Assembly (NCBI GenBank): GCA_017614185.1
Contig: JAGACI010000271.1
Coordinates: forward strand, 1 to 8,881
From: Lachnospiraceae bacterium
Lineage (GTDB): Bacteria > Bacillota_A > Clostridia > Lachnospirales > Lachnospiraceae
Length of the DNA stretch: 8,881 bases
Reading direction: 5' to 3'
Shown: positions 1 to 5,235 of the stretch, one piece after another
Layout of the letters: the number at the start of each line of letters is the position of its first letter
Numbering within the stretch: position 1 is the stretch's first letter
Made by a program: the position numbers and the translations under genes
Notes under the pieces: model-generated
The model's database searches: none
Told to the model about the DNA's origin: nothing
The model's input: the letters and a program-made list of their open reading frames with translations, nothing else

Positions 1-1197
1 AAAGAGCAGGAAGACAAGAAGAAACTTGAGGAAGCGCTTGCGATGGCAGAATCAGCCAACAAGGCAAAGAGTGTGTTCCTTAACAATATGTCCCATGATA
101 TCCGTACTCCCATGAATGCAATTCTCGGATTCGCAGAAATTGCTAAGAAGGAGAAGGATGACAAGAACAAACTTGATGAGTACCTTGGCAAGATTATCAT
201 GTCAGGTAAGGACCTCTTGAACCTGATTAACGATATCCTTGACATGTCCAGTATTGAGAGCGGCAAGGTTAAGTTTAACCATGTTGCCACGTCAATAAAG
301 GGAATGGTTGAAGGCGTCAAGGACATGTTTGTCAATGAAGCCGAAAAGAAGAATATTACTTTCAATGTAAAATATGAGGATGTTGTAAATGACTATATTT
401 ACTGTGATGAGGTACGTGCAAAACAGGTAGGTATCAACATAGTCAGCAATGCATTCAAATATACACCTGTCGGCGGCACGGTAAGCCTTACCGTAAGACA
501 GTATCCTTTGCAGAAAGACGGCTTTGCAAAGTACGAGATAGTTGTACAGGACAATGGTATCGGTATGAGCAAGGAGTTTAAGGAGCAGATTTTTGATTCC
601 TTCTCAAGAGAGAGAAGCGCTACCTTAAGCGGAATTCAGGGTACCGGCCTTGGAATGGCAATTGTTAAAAAGATTATTGATATGGTTGACGGTGAGATTG
701 ATGTCTGGAGTGAAGTTAATGTCGGAACCAGAATCACCGTCAGACTTACAATAAAGACAGCTGAAAAAGAGGAGGAGTATAAACAGGAACAGCCCGAGGA
801 AAGCTATAACTTTGAGGGCAAGAAGGTTCTGCTTGTTGAAGACAATGAATTAAACCGTGAGATAGCCGAGGCTATTCTTAATGAAGTAGGCATCAGGGTT
901 GAGAGCGTTGTTAACGGGCAGGAAGCGGTCGACAGAATGGCTATGGCAAAACCCGGGGAATTCGATCTGGTTCTCATGGATATCCAGATGCCTGTCATGG
1001 ACGGCTATACCGCTACAACAAAGATAAGAGAACTGGATGATGCAGCGGTTGCTTATGTTCCCATCGTTGCTATGACGGCGAATGCATTCGATGAGGACAG
1101 AAAAGAAACAATGAATATGGGCATGAACGGACACATTTCCAAGCCAATTGATATTGACGAGATGCTTTCCACCATGAAGAAGTGCATGGGACTGTGA
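1..1197 (+). CDS. Hybrid sensor histidine kinase/response regulator, 3' part (5' truncated by window)
   Basis: The frame is open from base 1, so the gene begins upstream; the first internal ATG (base 43) is probably not the start. The visible 398 residues begin with a charged helix that looks like the end of a coiled-coil linker. Numbering from the ATG at 43: the HisKA H-box SHDIRTPMNAI has the phospho-acceptor His18. The ATPase domain has an N-box with Asn132 and Asn136, a G1 box DNGIG at 170-174, an F-box near 184-188, and the G2 box GTGLGMAIV at 200-208. An acidic linker (241-254) leads to a receiver with acidic residues at 266-267, phospho-acceptor Asp313, Thr345 and Lys367. No HPt domain follows, so the phosphate probably goes to a separate HPt or regulator, or the receiver is autoregulatory. 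The sensory region lies outside the window, so the signal is unknown. The CheY-like gene at 1290 is an obvious candidate partner. Confidence 0.95.
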   Translation, partial: KEQEDKKKLEEALAMAESANKAKSVFLNNMSHDIRTPMNAILGFAEIAKKEKDDKNKLDEYLGKIIMSGKDLLNLINDILDMSSIESGKVKFNHVATSIKGMVEGVKDMFVNEAEKKNITFNVKYEDVVNDYIYCDEVRAKQVGINIVSNAFKYTPVGGTVSLTVRQYPLQKDGFAKYEIVVQDNGIGMSKEFKEQIFDSFSRERSATLSGIQGTGLGMAIVKKIIDMVDGEIDVWSEVNVGTRITVRLTIKTAEKEEEYKQEQPEESYNFEGKKVLLVEDNELNREIAEAILNEVGIRVESVVNGQEAVDRMAMAKPGEFDLVLMDIQMPVMDGYTATTKIRELDDAAVAYVPIVAMTANAFDEDRKETMNMGMNGHISKPIDIDEMLSTMKKCMGL

Positions 1198-1225
1198 TTT
1201 TCTTGAATTTTTAGAAAAATCTTTA
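1196..1225 (+). terminator. Weak AT-rich hairpin after the hybrid kinase, possible terminator
   Basis: GATTTTCT (1196-1203) can pair with AGAAAAATC (1213-1221) with one bulged A, over a 9-base loop, and is followed by only three Ts. The stem is AT-rich and partly covers the stop codon, so intrinsic termination would be inefficient. It does lie just before a well-formed promoter, the expected place for a transcript end. Confidence 0.25.
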
Positions 1226-1250
1226 CATTTACATCAAATTGATGTACAAT
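1222..1250 (+). promoter_or_regulatory. Sigma-70-type promoter for the CheY-like gene
   Basis: TTTACA (1222-1227) and TACAAT (1245-1250) are separated by exactly 17 bases; each box matches five of six consensus bases. The AT-rich context and the distance of about 40 bases to the ATG at 1290 fit a housekeeping promoter. The spacer is almost entirely filled by a 17-bp palindrome, listed separately, so this promoter is probably regulated. Confidence 0.7.
1230..1246 (+). promoter_or_regulatory. Perfect 17-bp palindrome inside a promoter, candidate operator
   Basis: TACATCAAATTGATGTA is a perfect inverted repeat: 8-base arms around a central A. It fills the spacer between the -35 and -10 boxes and overlaps the first two bases of the -10 box. 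A dimeric repressor bound here would exclude RNA polymerase. The TACA...AATT...TGTA outline loosely recalls sites of MarR/OhrR-family repressors, one of which is encoded at 3594-4034, but that link is inference. The palindrome itself is seen directly. Confidence 0.5.
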
Positions 1251-1289
1251 ATATTAAAGTTTACAGTTATATCCAGTGGAGGAACCGTT

Positions 1290-1655
1290 ATGGAAAATAA
1301 AGCGAGGATTATGGTTGTAGATGACTCAGTTTACATGAGGGAGCTTATCGAGGATATCCTTCTTGACAAGGGATACGAGGTAATGCAGGCTGCCGATGGA
1401 AGCGAGATGTTAGAGAAAATTGAGAAGTTCGATCCTCAAATTGTTTTCATGGATGTGGTAATGCCCAACCAGAACGGTATAGAAATCACCAACCTTCTTA
1501 AGGAGAAACACCCGGATATAAAGATTGTTATCTGTTCCGCACACAACAATATAGCCATCCAGAAGAAGGCGCTGGAGAACGGAGCGGATATGTTCCTGCC
1601 AAAGCCTTTCGATGCCAACAAGATCCAGAAAATTGTGGAAGGCTTCTTAGCATAA
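1290..1655 (+). CDS. Stand-alone CheY-like receiver (single-domain response regulator)
   Basis: This 121-residue protein consists of a receiver domain and nothing else. It shows the acidic pair Asp11/Asp12, phospho-acceptor Asp55 in the FMDVVMP strand, Ser83 at the conserved Thr/Ser position, and Lys105 in LPKPF. There is no DNA-binding or enzymatic output domain, so it should work through protein contacts or as a phosphate carrier in a relay. The start at 1290 is chosen because GGAGG (1278-1282) lies 7 bases upstream; an in-frame ATG at 1239 is possible but lies inside the promoter spacer, has no ribosome binding site and would add 17 residues outside the receiver fold. It follows the hybrid kinase by 92 bases, has its own promoter and ends in a strong hairpin, so it is probably monocistronic. 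It could equally serve a chemotaxis-like or sporulation-like pathway; no partner is proven. Confidence 0.92.
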   Translation: MENKARIMVVDDSVYMRELIEDILLDKGYEVMQAADGSEMLEKIEKFDPQIVFMDVVMPNQNGIEITNLLKEKHPDIKIVICSAHNNIAIQKKALENGADMFLPKPFDANKIQKIVEGFLA

Positions 1656-1667
1656 TAGATTATCAGG

Positions 1668-1697
1668 GCGCCGCTGAAAGAAGCGGCGCTTTATTAT
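1668..1697 (+). terminator. GC-rich intrinsic terminator after the CheY-like gene
   Basis: GCGCCGCT (1668-1675) pairs perfectly with AGCGGCGC (1682-1689) around the loop GAAAGA, and the run TTTATTAT follows. The stem is eight pairs, seven of them G-C, and G-U pairs could extend it by two. The T-run is interrupted by A, so readthrough is likely. The ribosome binding site of the next gene begins at 1698, leaving no room for a separate promoter after the stem. Confidence 0.75.
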
Positions 1698-1709
1698 GAG
1701 GAGAGATAT

Positions 1710-2261
1710 ATGAACAAAGAGTTACAGGTTGATGCTTTTGTTTTTACAACCAAAGAAGATGCTGACAGGGCGGCCAAGGAGAAAAAGCAGGTGGCCTATC
1801 TTAAAACCCATATGGACTTAAGTTCCGTTGAGAAGGTTAAGGCAATTTATGAAAAGTCCAACAAGGAGAGACTTTTCAGAACGCCGATAGGACTTGCCTA
1901 TATGCAGGAACTCTATAATGCATTGATAAGAGCAGGGGTCAGCTCAGAAGAATTGTTGCCTGTATTTGTGCAGGCCAATTTTGAACAAAGATTAAGACCT
2001 CAGAGTGTATCCGAAAAACAAAACGATGCCTTCAAACAAAAGCAGGAAAAACTCAGGAGCAATTTCAGAATCTCTGTGGTTTTAAACCTGATTCTTCTTA
2101 TAGCGGTTGCCGCAATGTTTGTGATTACATTAAAGAGTGACAACCCCAATATTTTAAATTATGAGTCTGCCCTTCAAAACAGATACTCTGCATGGGAACA
2201 GGAGTTAAACGAAAGAGAGCAGGCCTTGAGAGAGAAAGAACTTGAGCAGATTAGAGAATGA
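1710..2261 (+). CDS. Hypothetical single-pass membrane protein with C-terminal coiled coil
   Basis: I do not recognise a named family in this 183-residue protein. The N-terminal part, about residues 1-95, is soluble and helical: it opens with a short strand-like stretch (VDAFVFTT), then mixed charged helices including IGLAYMQELYNALI (60-73). Residues 101-120 are polar and basic. One hydrophobic segment, about 121-141, looks like a transmembrane helix, and 152-183 is a Glu/Arg/Gln-rich coiled coil. There is no signal peptide or lipobox. The basic run before the membrane segment suggests a cytoplasmic N-terminus and an external C-terminal coil. GAGGAG (1698-1703) lies 6 bases before the ATG. 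It starts directly after a terminator hairpin and ends 15 bases before the OmpR-type regulator, so those two are probably co-transcribed. It might be an accessory to the two-component system, but that rests only on position. Confidence 0.85.
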   Translation: MNKELQVDAFVFTTKEDADRAAKEKKQVAYLKTHMDLSSVEKVKAIYEKSNKERLFRTPIGLAYMQELYNALIRAGVSSEELLPVFVQANFEQRLRPQSVSEKQNDAFKQKQEKLRSNFRISVVLNLILLIAVAAMFVITLKSDNPNILNYESALQNRYSAWEQELNEREQALREKELEQIRE

Positions 2262-2276
2262 TTTGGAGCGTTTGTA

Positions 2277-2951
2277 ATGAACGGACTTAAGATACTTGTT
2301 GTAGATGATGAAAGCAGAATGAGGAAGCTTGTAAAGGACTTCCTTGTCAAAGAGGACTTTGTTGTTCTTGAAGCCGGAGACGGACAGGAAGCTTTGGATG
2401 TCTTTTTTGAAAATAAGGATATAGCTTTAATAGTACTGGATGTTATGATGCCAAAGCTTGACGGATGGGAAGTCTGTAAGGAGATAAGAAGCCAGTCAAA
2501 GGTGCCGATTATTATGCTTACGGCAAAGTCTGATGAAAGGGATGAACTCCTGGGCTTTAAACTCGGAGTTGATGAATATATCTCAAAGCCTTTCAGCCCG
2601 AAGATTCTTGTTGCAAGAATTGAAGCAATCCTTAGAAGAAGTGCTCCGGGAGATGAAGACGAAAAGGTTGAGATGGGCGGAATAGTCGTAGATAAGGCAG
2701 CCCATACGGTTACCGTTGACGGTAAGGATGTGGAATTAAGTTATAAGGAATTTGAACTTCTTACATTTTTCATGGCCAACAAAGGAATTGCTCTTTCAAG
2801 AGAAAAAATCCTTAACAACGTCTGGGATTATGATTACTATGGAGATGCAAGAACAATAGATACCCATGTCAAAAAGCTTAGAAGCAAGCTTGGAGAGAAG
2901 GGAAATCTCATAAATACCATTTGGGGAATGGGATATAAATTTGATGCTTGA
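2277..2951 (+). CDS. OmpR/PhoB-family response regulator transcription factor
   Basis: The 224 residues are a receiver followed by a winged-helix DNA-binding domain, the usual size for this family. The receiver shows Asp10/Asp11, phospho-acceptor Asp55 in IVLDVMMP, Thr82 and Lys104 in ISKPF. A short acidic linker (124-131) leads to the trans_reg_C domain (about 132-223), with recognition helix RTIDTHVKKLRSKL (192-205) and the wing GMGYKF near the end. GGAG (2265-2268) is 8 bases before the ATG. It lies 15 bases after the membrane-protein gene. The likely cognate kinase is not next to it: the matching HAMP kinase begins 2.3 kb downstream at 5236, after a three-gene peroxide/metal unit. The -35 box of that unit's promoter overlaps this gene's stop codon. 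The target genes are unknown; the neighbouring unit is the nearest candidate. Confidence 0.95.
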   Translation: MNGLKILVVDDESRMRKLVKDFLVKEDFVVLEAGDGQEALDVFFENKDIALIVLDVMMPKLDGWEVCKEIRSQSKVPIIMLTAKSDERDELLGFKLGVDEYISKPFSPKILVARIEAILRRSAPGDEDEKVEMGGIVVDKAAHTVTVDGKDVELSYKEFELLTFFMANKGIALSREKILNNVWDYDYYGDARTIDTHVKKLRSKLGEKGNLINTIWGMGYKFDA

Positions 2952-2975
2952 CAAAAAGGATATATTTGATAAAAT
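2948..2975 (+). promoter_or_regulatory. Extended -10 promoter for the peroxidase-ohrR-CDF unit
   Basis: A perfect TTGACA (2948-2953) overlaps the stop codon of the response regulator. Sixteen bases later comes TAAAAT (2970-2975), preceded by TGA, an extended -10 element. Transcription would start about 45 bases before the peroxidase ATG. TATAAT at 2975-2980 is a better hexamer, but its 21-base spacing from the -35 is too long. Confidence 0.65.
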
Positions 2976-2987
2976 ATAATTTGACAA
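2966..2987 (+). promoter_or_regulatory. Imperfect 22-bp inverted repeat over the -10 box, candidate operator
   Basis: The left half TTGATAAAATA (2966-2976) and right half TAATTTGACAA (2977-2987) match as an inverted repeat at 8 of 11 paired positions, including the outer TTG/CAA and the inner AAA/TTT. It covers the -10 box of the peroxidase promoter. The downstream OhrR-like repressor is the natural candidate to bind here, but the sequence is AT-rich and the symmetry could be chance. Confidence 0.3.
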
Positions 2988-3028
2988 GATACAAATGACC
3001 TGAGTTTCCATTTTTAGGAGGTTAAATT

Positions 3029-3571
3029 ATGAGTTTTTATGATTACAGTGTAACAGCTCCTGACGGCAGTGAGCTTTCTATGAAAGATTATGAGGGAAAG
3101 GTAGTCCTTGTTGTGAATACAGCAACAGGCTGCGGCTTTACTCCTCATTACAAAGATTTGGAGTCAATGTATGAGAAGTTCCATGAGAAAGGGTTTGAGA
3201 TAGTTGATGTTCCCTGCAACCAGTTCGCAGGACAGACTCCCGGAACAGATGAAGAGATTCACGAGTTCTGCAGCCTCAAATATAATACAAAGTTCCCTCA
3301 GATGAAGAAGTCTGATGTCAACGGTGAGAATGAGCTTCCGTTATTCAGATTCTTAAAGGATGAAAAGGGATTTGAAGGCTTTGGCAAAGGCCCTGCGGCT
3401 CTTGCAATGAGCACAATGCTTAAGAAGATTGACAAAGATTACAAGAACAATCCCGATATCAAATGGAATTTTACAAAGTTTATTGTGGACAGGGAAGGAA
3501 AAGTGGTTGCGCGTTTTGAGCCTACTGTTAAGATGTCTGAAGTTGCAAAGTGCGTAGAATCACTTATTTAA
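3029..3571 (+). CDS. Glutathione peroxidase-family thiol peroxidase (Cys type)
   Basis: This 180-residue cytoplasmic enzyme, with no signal peptide, reduces hydrogen peroxide or organic hydroperoxides using thiol donors. The thioredoxin-like fold carries the family signature around residues 24-45, with peroxidatic Cys35 in TGCGFTP encoded by TGC, so it is not a selenocysteine form. The rest of the catalytic tetrad is present: Gln69 after PCNQF, and Trp146/Asn147 in WNFTKF. Cys63 and Cys81 are additional; Cys81, in the helix before FPQM, sits where thioredoxin-dependent members have their resolving cysteine. The enzyme therefore probably uses thioredoxin rather than glutathione, which fits an anaerobe. 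AGGAGG (3016-3021) is 7 bases before the ATG, an excellent site implying high expression. It heads an apparent operon with the OhrR-like gene 22 bases downstream. The family assignment is firm; the electron donor is inferred. Confidence 0.95.
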   Translation: MSFYDYSVTAPDGSELSMKDYEGKVVLVVNTATGCGFTPHYKDLESMYEKFHEKGFEIVDVPCNQFAGQTPGTDEEIHEFCSLKYNTKFPQMKKSDVNGENELPLFRFLKDEKGFEGFGKGPAALAMSTMLKKIDKDYKNNPDIKWNFTKFIVDREGKVVARFEPTVKMSEVAKCVESLI

Positions 3572-3593
3572 ATAAATATATAAGGGGGAAGTT

Positions 3594-4034
3594 ATGTCAG
3601 AAACATATGAACAGCTTAAATTAGAGAATCAGGTTTGCTTTCCTTTATATGCATGTGCAAGGAGAATAGTAAACCTCTACAATCCGCTTCTTAAGCCTCT
3701 TGGGCTTACATATACGCAGTATATTGTTTTCATGGTCCTTTGGGAGGTTAAGTCAGCGACGGTTGGTGAAATCGGAAAGCGTCTTTTCCTTGATGAAGGA
3801 ACACTTACACCGCTTCTTAAGAAGATGGCCGATAAAGGATACGTAACAAGGGAGCGTCTCAAAGAGGATGAGAGAGTGACCAAGGTTACAATCACAAAGG
3901 CCGGAGAAGATATGAAGGAAGCGTGTAAGGATATTCCCGGTGAAGTCGCAAAGTGTATATATTCGCTTGATGAGAAAGAGTCCCTTGAACTCTACGGACT
4001 TCTTTATAAACTATTGGAAAACAAAAAGGACTGA
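3594..4034 (+). CDS. ohrR: OhrR-like MarR-family peroxide-sensing repressor
   Basis: The 146-residue winged-helix protein matches the OhrR branch of MarR regulators along its length. The N-terminal helix LKLENQVCFPLY carries Cys15, the organic-peroxide-sensing cysteine of Bacillus OhrR. Tyr29 and Tyr40, which hydrogen-bond that cysteine in the Bacillus protein, occupy the same positions. The DNA-binding part has TVGEIGKRL (56-64), recognition helix DEGTLTPLLKKM (67-78) and a wing with KEDER (90-94). Extra cysteines are at 21, 111 and 121; Cys121 lies about where two-cysteine Xanthomonas OhrR has its resolving Cys127. AGGGGG (3583-3588) is 5 bases before the ATG. OhrR usually controls an OsmC-type ohr gene, but here the partner is a glutathione peroxidase 22 bases upstream. 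By family behaviour it should bind DNA when reduced and release it on peroxide oxidation, giving autoregulation. The symbol follows motif identity, not experiment. Confidence 0.88.
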   Translation: MSETYEQLKLENQVCFPLYACARRIVNLYNPLLKPLGLTYTQYIVFMVLWEVKSATVGEIGKRLFLDEGTLTPLLKKMADKGYVTRERLKEDERVTKVTITKAGEDMKEACKDIPGEVAKCIYSLDEKESLELYGLLYKLLENKKD

Positions 4035-4041
4035 TTAAACC

Positions 4042-5178
4042 ATGCCAAACTGTGATATTGAAAAAGAAGCGATAAGCAGAGACAAAATAATAGTCAAAAC
4101 CGGTATCGTCGGAATAATCGTTAATGTATTGCTGGCAGGGTTCAAGGCAGTAATCGGTCTTCTTACAGGATCTATTGCCATTGTTCTTGATGCGGTTAAC
4201 AATACTTCGGATGCGGCGAGTTCACTTATTACCATAATAGGCGCCAAACTCGCAACCAAAGAGCCCAACAGGAAGCACCCTTTCGGATATGGACGTATAG
4301 AGTATTTAAGCGCGATGATTATATCGGTAATCGTCCTTTACGCAGGTGTTACATCTTTTGTTGAGTCTGTAAAGAGGATTGTTGATCCCGTGACACCAAG
4401 TTACACTACAGTTTCCCTGATTATTGTAGCAGCAGCGGTGTTTGTTAAGATTTTCCTTGGAAGATACGTGCTTTCCAGAGGTAAAAAGGTTAATTCCGAT
4501 TCACTTATCAATTCCGGTAAAGAAGCTTTATTTGATGTTGTCATTTCCATAACAACACTGGTGGCAGCGTTTATTTATATTTTCTTTAATGTTTCTTTGG
4601 AAGCGTGGCTTGGTGCAATAATTTCGGCAGTGATAATCAAGTCGGGTATTGATATGACTAAGGAGACTATTTCTGCGCTCCTTGGAGAGCCCGGCGAAAT
4701 AAGCCTTATAAAAGACATTAAGAAAACGGTAGCAGGATTTCCCGGAGTTCACGGTGCATACGATCTGGTTTTACATAATTACGGCCCGGACACCTACAAT
4801 GGCTCCGTTCATATTGAAGTACCTGATACATTCTCTTCGGAAATGCTTGATAAGCTGACGAGAGATATAACACAGACAGTATTTTTAAAGCATAACGTTC
4901 TTCTGACGGCGGTTGGAGTATATTCGTTTAACACAGGTGATGAGAGAATTATCGGAATCAAAGAGAAAGTCAGAGATGTAGTGCTTGCTCATGAATACGC
5001 ACTTCAGATGCATGGCTTTTATCTTGATGAAAAAGAGAAATACATGCGATTTGACGTTGTAATTAGTTTTGATGCTCCAAGCAGAAACGATGTTTATGAA
5101 GCAATTATGAAAGACTGTAAGGAAGCATTCCCCGAATATGATTTCATTATTGCCATGGATATAGATTTCGGCAGTTAA
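4042..5178 (+). CDS. Cation diffusion facilitator (CDF) metal exporter with extended C-terminus
   Basis: The 378 residues have the CDF layout: a short cytoplasmic N-terminus, six membrane helices within about 17-205, then cytoplasmic domains. The conserved HPFGYGRIEYLS (79-90) follows helix 2. The transport site is unusual: helix 2 reads DAVNNTSD, giving Asn53/Asp57 where zinc exporters have His/Asp or Asp/Asp, and helix 5 offers Glu161/Asp165 in KEALFD. An Asn at the first position is known from manganese-exporting CDFs such as streptococcal MntE, so manganese is a reasonable guess; Fe(II), Co or Zn cannot be excluded. The C-terminal region is about twice the usual length: residues 215-295 form the standard dimerisation domain, and 300-378 look like a second domain of the same type. 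AAAGGA (4025-4030) lies 11 bases before the ATG. The gene begins 7 bases after the ohrR stop, so it is surely co-transcribed, tying metal export to peroxide stress. Confidence 0.93.
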   Translation: MPNCDIEKEAISRDKIIVKTGIVGIIVNVLLAGFKAVIGLLTGSIAIVLDAVNNTSDAASSLITIIGAKLATKEPNRKHPFGYGRIEYLSAMIISVIVLYAGVTSFVESVKRIVDPVTPSYTTVSLIIVAAAVFVKIFLGRYVLSRGKKVNSDSLINSGKEALFDVVISITTLVAAFIYIFFNVSLEAWLGAIISAVIIKSGIDMTKETISALLGEPGEISLIKDIKKTVAGFPGVHGAYDLVLHNYGPDTYNGSVHIEVPDTFSSEMLDKLTRDITQTVFLKHNVLLTAVGVYSFNTGDERIIGIKEKVRDVVLAHEYALQMHGFYLDEKEKYMRFDVVISFDAPSRNDVYEAIMKDCKEAFPEYDFIIAMDIDFGS

Positions 5179-5235
5179 GACACACAAAAATCACAGATTG
5201 GTGTTATTATAGATAAAGACAGTATAAGAGGCTCT

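Noticed and set aside
1239..1289. Upstream ATG that would extend the CheY-like protein by 17 residues
   Set aside because: It lies inside the promoter spacer, has no ribosome binding site and adds residues outside the receiver fold. The ATG at 1290 has GGAGG at 7-base spacing.
2979..2996. Inverted repeat ATTTG...CAAAT before the peroxidase gene
   Set aside because: Five-base arms in AT-rich DNA are expected by chance, and the halves face the opposite way to OhrR half-sites.
2993..3013. AAATG...CATTT hairpin before the peroxidase ribosome binding site
   Set aside because: Five AT-rich pairs with an 11-base loop are too weak to be a terminator or riboswitch.
3131..3133. Selenocysteine in the peroxidase
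   Set aside because: The codon at the peroxidatic position is TGC, not TGA, so the enzyme is a plain cysteine form.
4035..5187. Antisense open frames across the CDF and other genes
   Set aside because: They overlap strongly supported genes, lack ribosome binding sites and encode Ser/Ile/Leu-rich products typical of shadow frames.
5179..5235. Possible promoter before the sensor kinase (TTGGTG at 5198 with TATAAG at 5223)
   Set aside because: The -35 matches only three bases, the spacing is 19, and the -10 would run into the ribosome binding site. I found no better pair, so readthrough from the upstream unit is simpler.
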